A stretch of DNA of 18,207 nucleotides, from the NCBI GenBank assembly GCA_009377735.1, contig WHTL01000031.1:1-18207 (forward strand). The letters are read 5' to 3'. Position numbers and translations under genes: made by a program. The notes under the pieces are model-generated. The model was not told the origin of the DNA, searched no databases, and saw only the letters and a program-made list of their open reading frames with translations. Of this stretch, positions 13,770-18,207 are shown in pieces. The stretch's first letter is position 1, and each line of letters begins with the position of its first letter. This DNA is from Acidimicrobiia bacterium (GTDB lineage Bacteria > Actinomycetota > Acidimicrobiia > Spongiisociales > ZC4RG35).

Positions 13770-14585
13770 GTGGACACCATCGACGGCGGAGAGGCGGAAT
13801 CGGTATATCTGATGGCCGACGTCCATGCCGAGTTCGATGCGCTGGCGGAGGTGGGGGGGCGTGGACTCCCGATCATGGTCCTGGGCGATCTGATCAACCT
13901 CATCGATTATCGGACGGTGGAGGGGATCATTCCACGGGTGATGGGGCGGGAGTTCGGCAGTCTCATGGCCGATGCCCGAGGCAGGTCGGATTTCTCGGAA
14001 ATGCGACGACTATGGTCAGAGCACACCGCCGCCAACCGCACCGAGGTGGGGGCGGCGATGGAGGAGGAGGTTCTCGAGGAGTATCGCCAATGCGGCAAGG
14101 CCTTGGAGGGGTCGTCGGGCTGGGTCACCTTTGGAAACGTGGACCGACCCCGTCTCCTCGCCGACTCCCTCCCCGCCGGCGTCCATTTCGTCCACGGTCA
14201 GGTGGTGGAGTTGTCGGGAGTGAGATTCGGATTTGTCGGGGGTGGGACGGAAACACCGATGCAGGGCAGGGGAGAGGTGACCCACGATGACATGGTGAAG
14301 ACCTTGGATGGCCTGGGAGAGGTGGATGTCCTCTGCAGTCATGTTCCCCCGGCGATCCCCGCCCTGTACCACGATGTCGTAACGGGACGACCAGCTCGGC
14401 ATTCCCAACCCATCCTGGAGTACCTCAGCGACCTGCAACCACGTTGGTCGTTCTACGGAGACATCCACCAACCCCGAGCAACCCGTTGGCGTCACGGCGA
14501 AACCCAATGCCAGAACGTCGGCTACTTCAGGGCAACCAAACGCCCCCTCCACCTCGATCTCGGAACCCTGGAACTGATCCCATAA
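13770..14585 (+). CDS. Calcineurin-like metallophosphoesterase
   Basis: 271 residues from GTG 13770, the G being the last base of CTAG at the right end of the inserted element. An ATG at 13656 lies inside the element and only adds translated element sequence. ATG 13812 would remove the first strand just ahead of the metal site. Metal-site motifs in order are MADVHAEFD (D17, H19), VLGDLINLIDYR, TFGNVDRP (the GN[HV]D variant), LCSHVPPAIP and YGDIHQPRA. This is the two-metal calcineurin-like phosphoesterase pattern, though the GNHD and GHTH histidines are partly replaced (GNVD; GDIH keeps its His). Substrate unknown. It probably formed a TAGTG stop/start overlap with ilvD before the element inserted. 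Confidence 0.82.
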   Translation: MDTIDGGEAESVYLMADVHAEFDALAEVGGRGLPIMVLGDLINLIDYRTVEGIIPRVMGREFGSLMADARGRSDFSEMRRLWSEHTAANRTEVGAAMEEEVLEEYRQCGKALEGSSGWVTFGNVDRPRLLADSLPAGVHFVHGQVVELSGVRFGFVGGGTETPMQGRGEVTHDDMVKTLDGLGEVDVLCSHVPPAIPALYHDVVTGRPARHSQPILEYLSDLQPRWSFYGDIHQPRATRWRHGETQCQNVGYFRATKRPLHLDLGTLELIP

Positions 14586-14587
14586 CC

Positions 14588-14626
14588 TCTGGGGGCTCTT
14601 TCTTCTGGGTGACTCTGTCCCCCAGA
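14588..14626 (+). terminator. Stem-loop downstream of the metallophosphoesterase gene
   Basis: TCTGGGGG (14588-14595) pairs perfectly with CCCCCAGA (14619-14626) around a 23-nt loop, starting 2 nt after the TAA stop. There is no T run afterwards (ACCCCCTACGG). Similar GGGGGCTCT...CCCCCAGACCCCC sequences are common behind genes in high-GC bacteria. A transcription end or mRNA 3' stabiliser is likely. Confidence 0.5.
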
Positions 14627-14952
14627 CCCCCTACGGCTGCTTCTGGCTCGCTTCTCTCGTGGTTGGGGCCATCCGACCTCAACTCCGCGACTCAGTCGCT
14701 GTCTGTCGAGTTGGGGTGCGCTAGCGGGTTCGAGGTGGTTGTGCTCGGAGTCTCCCGTAGCCTCGTCGTGGCCAGTGGTATGGGTTTCCCGACTCTGGCT
14801 TGAGTGGGTGCCTCCGGCCTTGATACTGGGCGTGGATAGTTCGTCTTGGGGCTCGATATCTTCGCGATGACAGTTTTACCCGGTCTCGAGATCCTTTGTT
14901 TCAGCTTCGCGAGGCTTTCTGGTCGCGACCACAGAAAGAATGCTCGGGGGGT
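14627..14952. other. Noncoding stretch with an internal hairpin
   Basis: No frame here has protein-like composition, start signals or recognisable similarity, and no tRNA or known RNA was seen. The only structure is an imperfect hairpin at 14915-14938 (CTTTCT, then the palindrome GGTCGCGACC, then AGAAAG with a 2-nt bulge). The short text GCTTCGCGAGGC just before it echoes the GCGAGCGAAGCGAGGC in the next hairpin. This could be a decayed gene or a small-repeat-derived spacer. Confidence 0.4.
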
Positions 14953-15002
14953 GTGGGGGGCTTCACTTTGCGAGCGAAGCGAGGCAAAGATCGGCCCCCC
15001 AC
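14953..15002 (-). terminator. Long stem-loop 3' of the YcaQ-like gene
   Basis: GTGGGGGGC (14953-14961) pairs with GCCCCCCAC (14994-15002). Nested inside, CTTTGC (14966-14971) pairs with GCAAAG (14984-14989). The structure begins 5 nt beyond the stop of the minus-strand gene (15008). No T run follows on the minus strand, so it is a strong hairpin but not a textbook intrinsic terminator. Confidence 0.5.
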
Positions 15003-15007
15003 AAAAC

Positions 15008-16183
15008 TCAGATCAATGTTTTCAACTCGGGGGCCAGGTCGCCGCCGCCTTCCACCGAGACCTCGTTCATGTCCAGCCAGTCGGCGGTCGTGGTGAGAAC
15101 TTTGGCGAGACGGGTTGCCACCCGAGCCCGGTCGACGCCGTCCTCGGACCAGGCGGCCTTGACTCGGAGGGTGGAGGACTTGCGGTCGGTCTTGAGGTCG
15201 ACCCGACCCACTAGGTGGCCGTCGAGGAGGAATGGAAGTACGTAGTACCCGAACTCCCGTTTCTCGGCAGGAACGTAGATTTCGATCCGGTATCGGAAAC
15301 CGAAGAGATGCTCGACCCGTGGCCGAAACCACACCAGGGGATCGAAGGGTGAGACGAGGGTGGCGGTGTCGACTGTACGAGGCGTGGTGGCTTCCCTGTG
15401 GAGATACGCGGTAGACTTCCAACCCTCCACCTCGACCTCCTCCAGGATCCCCTTCCCTTGGAGATGAGCCATGGCCTGACCTATGTCGTTGACCTTCACA
15501 CGGTGGTAATCAGCGAGATCCTTGGCAGTGGCCACGCCATATGACCGGGCAGCCTCCTCGATGTTCGCCACCATCGCTTCGAACGGGTCCAGATCTGGTA
15601 GGGAGACCCGCTCCTCACCGATGACCCTTTCGGTCAGATCGTAGAGACGGACAAAGTTCGGCCGACCTGCGGTGGTGAGGACGCCTGTCGCAAAAAGGTG
15701 CTCAAGGGCGATCTTGCCCTTCTTCCATCCCCACCACGACCCAGACGAATCCCCGGGCTCTTCCAGGTCGGATGGTTGGAGAGGTCCATGACGTGTCACC
15801 TGATCGAGGACCTCGGCCACGAAACCGGGGTGGTCGCGCTCGATCCGATCGAGGCCCCACTTGGACGATGTCATTCGCTGTCGAAACCTGCGGCGATGGT
15901 CAACCGGGATCAGGGAGGCCTCGTGGACCCAGTACTCGACCATTTCACCCGATTCCCACAGCCAGCGGTCGAGGGCAGAGCGGTCGTAGGGTCCGAGACG
16001 GGAGAAAAACGGCATGTAGTGGGTCCGGCTGAACACGTTGACCGAGTCGAGTTGGATGACCCCGATCCTCCCCAGGACCCTGCGGAAATGGCGAACATCG
16101 ACCCGCGCCCGGGGCGCGGGGTCATTGAAACCCTGTGCGGCGAGAGCTATCCGGCGTGCTCTGTCCAGCGATATCCGACCCAT
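15008..16183 (-). CDS. ycaQ: Winged-helix DNA glycosylase, YcaQ/AlkX family (HTH_42)
   Basis: 391 residues from ATG 16183. An upstream in-frame extension to 16303 crosses into the divergent gene and its N-terminus is unlike the family. The opening MGRISLDRARRIALAAQGF leads to the catalytic segment IGVIQLDSVNVFSRTHYMP, with Q44-L45-D46 as the QxD motif that distinguishes YcaQ/AlkX from the QxQ motif of AlkZ. WESGEMVEYWVHEASLIP follows, then winged-helix repeats (about 140-270, including YGVATAKDLADYHRVK) and a C-terminal barrel-like part with LVSPFDPLVWFRPRVEHLFGF (adjacent blocks) and VGRVDLKTDRKSSTLRV. Family members excise N7-alkylguanine lesions and unhook interstrand crosslinks. Stand-alone gene, probably with a leaderless promoter. 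Confidence 0.85.
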   Translation of the reverse strand: MGRISLDRARRIALAAQGFNDPAPRARVDVRHFRRVLGRIGVIQLDSVNVFSRTHYMPFFSRLGPYDRSALDRWLWESGEMVEYWVHEASLIPVDHRRRFRQRMTSSKWGLDRIERDHPGFVAEVLDQVTRHGPLQPSDLEEPGDSSGSWWGWKKGKIALEHLFATGVLTTAGRPNFVRLYDLTERVIGEERVSLPDLDPFEAMVANIEEAARSYGVATAKDLADYHRVKVNDIGQAMAHLQGKGILEEVEVEGWKSTAYLHREATTPRTVDTATLVSPFDPLVWFRPRVEHLFGFRYRIEIYVPAEKREFGYYVLPFLLDGHLVGRVDLKTDRKSSTLRVKAAWSEDGVDRARVATRLAKVLTTTADWLDMNEVSVEGGGDLAPELKTLI

Positions 16184-16190
16184 CCGCTCG

Positions 16191-16196
16191 ATCGTA
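16191..16196 (-). promoter_or_regulatory. Putative -10 box (TACGAT) of the YcaQ-like gene, leaderless arrangement
   Basis: Read on the minus strand, TACGAT is followed after 7 nt by ATG 16183. No -35 hexamer and no clear Shine-Dalgarno is visible, which fits leaderless translation. Confidence 0.35.
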
Positions 16197-16282
16197 GAAT
16201 ACTTCCCGAGTTGTGCGAGTGGCCTGGTGTCACTCCGATGTTTTAACGTGGGTTCCAGCAGCCAAGGTGTCGGAGCAACCCT

Positions 16283-16714
16283 GTGACAGAAGGAACAGCA
16301 CAATCCATCGAGATCGATGCCTCCCCTGAGGAGATATTCGCCGTTGCGGTCGAGATCGAGAGATACCCCGAGTGGGCCTCGGGTGTGAGCCGGGTGGAGG
16401 TACTGGAGCGCGACGAACAGGAGCGGCCGCTTCGCGCCGCCTTCGAGCTCGAGGGCTTTGTCAAAAAGATTTCCTACGAGCTCACCTACTCCTACGACCA
16501 GCCGACAAGGATGTCGTGGGTGGCCGATCCCAACTCTGACCTGGATTTGCTGGAGGGTTCGTACACCTTCACGGAGACCGACGGAGCCACCGAGGTGGTG
16601 TATGTCCTCCGGGTGAAGCCGAATTTCCCCATACCGGGTTTCATCCGGCGTCAGGCGGAGAAACAGATCGTCTCTACCGCCCTACGGGGACTGCGTCAAC
16701 AGGTTGAGGCTTGA
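16283..16714 (+). CDS. SRPBCC (START/polyketide cyclase-like) family protein
   Basis: 143 residues from GTG 16283 (GGAG 7 nt upstream). It begins with the SRPBCC hallmark SIEIDASPEEIFAVAVEIER, then YPEWASGVSRVEVLERD. The beta-rich middle contains SYELTYSYDQPTRMSWVADP and SYTFTETDGATEVVYVLRV; the long C-terminal helix is RRQAEKQIVSTALRGLRQQV. This helix-grip fold holds a hydrophobic ligand. In actinobacteria this protein type is regularly found beside an ArsA-like ATPase (I recall the Rv2185c-Rv2184c order in Mycobacterium tuberculosis), and here too the ATPase starts 22 nt downstream. Ligand and function are unknown; a lipid or isoprenoid ligand is a guess. Confidence 0.85.
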   Translation: MTEGTAQSIEIDASPEEIFAVAVEIERYPEWASGVSRVEVLERDEQERPLRAAFELEGFVKKISYELTYSYDQPTRMSWVADPNSDLDLLEGSYTFTETDGATEVVYVLRVKPNFPIPGFIRRQAEKQIVSTALRGLRQQVEA

Positions 16715-16736
16715 CCATCGGCCCGAGAAACCCCTG

Positions 16737-17903
16737 ATGCGCATCGTCCTTGTAACCGGCAAGGGTGGGGTGGGTAAGACGACCGTCGCGGCCGCGACAG
16801 CATTGGCGTGCGCTGACCTGGGGATTCGGACGCTTATCAGCTCCACCGATCCCGCCCATTCCCTGGCCGACGCCTTTGATGTGCCCCTCGGTGATGATCC
16901 GGTGGAGGTGGCGCCACAACTTCACGGACAGCAGATCGATACCAATGAGCAGATGGAGCGTTCCTGGGGGACCATCCGCGATCAGCTCAAGGATGTGTTC
17001 GACTGGGGTGGCGTGGATTCCCTCACAGCGGAGGAGTTCTTGGTGTTCCCCGGAATGGACGAACTGTTTGCCCTTCTGGAGGTGAACCGTATGGCGCGAT
17101 CCGGGGACTATGACGCCGTGATCGTCGATTGCGCCCCAACCGCGGAGACCCTTCGTCTTCTCTCCCTGCCCGAGGTCCTCTCCTGGTATTTCGATCGTGT
17201 GTTCCCCACCGAGCGCAAGATCATGAGGGCGGCGCGACCGGTTCTCAACAGGTTCACGGACCTACCCGTACCGGAGGAGCGAATGTTCGATGCGGCACAG
17301 GATCTCTTTGGCGGCATCGAGGAAATGCGGGAGCTCCTCGGTAACACGTCGATATCGTCGGCCCGACTCGTCATCAACCCTGAGAAGATGGTGATAGACG
17401 AGGCGCGACGGACCTACACCTATCTCCATCTCTTCGGATACGGCGTCGACGGGGTCATCGTCAACCGTATCTATCCCGATGAGGTGGATGGTGCCTACTT
17501 CGCCCGGTGGCGGGAGATCCAAACGGCCCACCTGGCGACCATCGATGAGGCGTTCTCCGACGTGACACGTCTCCGGCTCCGGCTATTCGACCGGGAGATG
17601 GTGGGCGTCCCCCTTCTCCGGGTTATGGCCGAGGAGTTGTACGGCGACGTTCACCCTCTCGACGATCTGGTGGCCTCCGATCCGTTCCGGCTCAACAGCC
17701 AAGGGGAGGACGTGGTGCTCTCCATGGACGTGCCCTTTGTCGGGAAAGAGGAAGTCGATGTGGTGAGACACGGCGATGAGTTGTATCTCTCGATTGGCTC
17801 CTACCGGCGTTCCCTGGTGCTCCCCGACAGTCTTAGACAGCGTGATGTGAGTCGGGCACATCTCGACGGGGGACATCTGTCGGTTACCGTCGTGGAACGA
17901 TGA
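16737..17903 (+). CDS. ArsA/Get3-like ATPase
   Basis: 388 residues from ATG 16737. A TTG at 16704 is in frame but overlaps the SRPBCC gene and precedes the natural strand MRIVLVTGKGG. The deviant Walker A motif GKGGVGKTT (residues 8-16) has the signature Lys of the SIMIBI dimeric ATPases. STDPAHSLADAFD is the A-loop/Switch I region and VIVDCAPTAETLRLL is Switch II. The C-terminal 80 residues form an added beta-rich domain (DVPFVGKEEVDVVRHGDELY), as in actinobacterial and cyanobacterial ArsA homologues that have a small HSP20-like tail. There is no metal-binding Cys triad of arsenite pumps, so arsenic transport is unlikely; a client-protein targeting or chaperone role is more plausible. The stop overlaps the next gene by 4 nt (ATGA). 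Confidence 0.88.
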   Translation: MRIVLVTGKGGVGKTTVAAATALACADLGIRTLISSTDPAHSLADAFDVPLGDDPVEVAPQLHGQQIDTNEQMERSWGTIRDQLKDVFDWGGVDSLTAEEFLVFPGMDELFALLEVNRMARSGDYDAVIVDCAPTAETLRLLSLPEVLSWYFDRVFPTERKIMRAARPVLNRFTDLPVPEERMFDAAQDLFGGIEEMRELLGNTSISSARLVINPEKMVIDEARRTYTYLHLFGYGVDGVIVNRIYPDEVDGAYFARWREIQTAHLATIDEAFSDVTRLRLRLFDREMVGVPLLRVMAEELYGDVHPLDDLVASDPFRLNSQGEDVVLSMDVPFVGKEEVDVVRHGDELYLSIGSYRRSLVLPDSLRQRDVSRAHLDGGHLSVTVVER

Positions 17904-18076
17904 ACATTTCCGAAGCCTCTGCGAAGCGGGCGATGCGACGTGCTGGCATCCATCTACTTCGGGCCGCCATCGAGGGGGTGAAGGCCGTTGAGGTGATACT
18001 CGAGGAGCTCTCTTCAGACGTTGACGACGAAGATGAGGATCGAGGACCAAAACCTCAGCGGATCGAAGTCGAGTGA
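17900..18076 (+). CDS. 58-aa protein with amphipathic helix and acidic tail, unknown function
   Basis: It starts with the ATGA overlap at the end of the ArsA-like gene and ends with a GTGA overlap into the ROK gene. That double coupling is the main evidence that it is real. Residues 1-38 form a predicted continuous amphipathic helix (SEASAKRAMRRAGIHLLRAA, then IEGVKAVEVILEEL) with a basic N-terminal half. Residues 39-50 are strongly acidic (SSDVDDEDEDRGP), and the tail PKPQRIEVE is charged. Actinobacterial operons with SRPBCC and ArsA-like genes often have a short acidic protein at this place. Function unknown; an adaptor or regulator of the ATPase is a guess. Confidence 0.7.
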   Translation: MNISEASAKRAMRRAGIHLLRAAIEGVKAVEVILEELSSDVDDEDEDRGPKPQRIEVE

Positions 18077-18207
18077 CCGCCTCGATCGGGATCGACATAG
18101 GAGGGAGTGCCGTTAAGGCTGTCGTCCTCGACGGCACGAAGACCGCCACCACTCTGGTGATACCCCGCACGGACACCGATCCGGTTGGTGCGGTTGGGTC
18201 GGTGATC
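18073..18207 (+). CDS. ROK-family sugar kinase / glucokinase, N-terminal part (3' truncated by window)
   Basis: GTG 18073 overlaps the stop of the 58-aa gene by 4 nt. The first 45 residues contain SIGIDIGGSAVKAVVLDG, the phosphate-1 motif (DIGGxxxK) of the ASKHA/ROK fold. The ATP-binding and ROK signature regions lie outside the window, so the choice between glucokinase, polyphosphate glucokinase and another ROK protein cannot be made. Confidence 0.75.
   Translation, partial: MTASIGIDIGGSAVKAVVLDGTKTATTLVIPRTDTDPVGAVGSVI

Noticed and set aside
14627..14952. Protein-coding gene or tRNA in the long gap
   Set aside because: Open frames there lack start signals and protein-like composition, and no cloverleaf with a T-arm GGTTCRA was found.
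16184..16303. 40-residue upstream extension of the YcaQ-like protein
   Set aside because: It runs into the coding start of the divergent SRPBCC gene and does not resemble the family N-terminus, which starts at MGRISLDRA.
16737..17903. Arsenite-pump ATPase (arsA) of an ars operon
   Set aside because: No conserved arsenite-binding Cys triad and no arsB, arsC or arsR neighbours; the surrounding genes fit the actinobacterial SRPBCC module instead.

Overview
The window reads as a chromosomal segment of an actinobacterium with moderately high G+C, probably a deep-branching lineage such as Acidimicrobiia. I infer this from gene families and layout: an ECF sigma factor with a SnoaL-like tail next to a RibD-type reductase, a coiled-coil/NYN protein, the two-CxxC mini-protein, the SRPBCC + ArsA-like ATPase + ROK kinase order known from Actinobacteria, GTG starts, and several starts 6-8 nt after a TANNNT -10 box (leaderless style). 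No rRNA, tRNA, CRISPR array, transposase or integrase was found.

Layout. (1) 1-2559: 3' part of an ECF sigma factor, a RibD/DHFR-like reductase and a coiled-coil NYN/PIN putative RNase. (2) 2560-3654: a disturbed, poorly coding interval. It holds an ltrA-like fragment that is frameshifted and cut off, then a cassette of about 0.7 kb between two 55-bp direct repeats (52/55 identical). The cassette carries one small intact minus-strand gene (dimeric alpha-beta-barrel type) and a gene fragment cut off at the repeat. (3) 3655-9701: a co-directional block with a type II NADH dehydrogenase-like flavoprotein, a two-CxxC mini-protein, a PatB/MalY-type PLP enzyme, a divergent QueG-like Fe-S protein, a UbiE/MenG-like methyltransferase translationally coupled to a UbiA-like membrane protein, and a second methyltransferase. 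(4) 9718-11838 (minus): alpha-glucan phosphorylase, convergent with the block and divergent from ilvD. (5) 11915-14585: ilvD and a metallophosphoesterase, separated by a MITE-like element of about 160 bp. The element appears to have inserted at CTAG in a stop/start overlap and regenerated both the stop and the start. (6) 14586-15007: a hairpin-rich noncoding stretch. (7) 15008-16183 (minus): a YcaQ/AlkX-type DNA glycosylase. (8) 16283-18207: a tightly packed operon with SRPBCC protein, ArsA-like ATPase, a 58-aa acidic-tailed protein and the start of a ROK-family kinase.

The genes are mostly housekeeping: branched-chain amino acid synthesis (ilvD), glycogen mobilisation (phosphorylase), sulfur amino acid or related PLP chemistry, tRNA modification, respiratory quinone chemistry (NDH-2, with a possible link to the UbiE-like/UbiA-like pair) and DNA repair. 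The least explained items are the repeat-flanked cassette at 2832-3612, the mini-element at 13607-13766, the UbiE-like/UbiA-like gene pair, and the small proteins at 4992 and 17900. I see no clear evidence of a wholly new multi-gene system.
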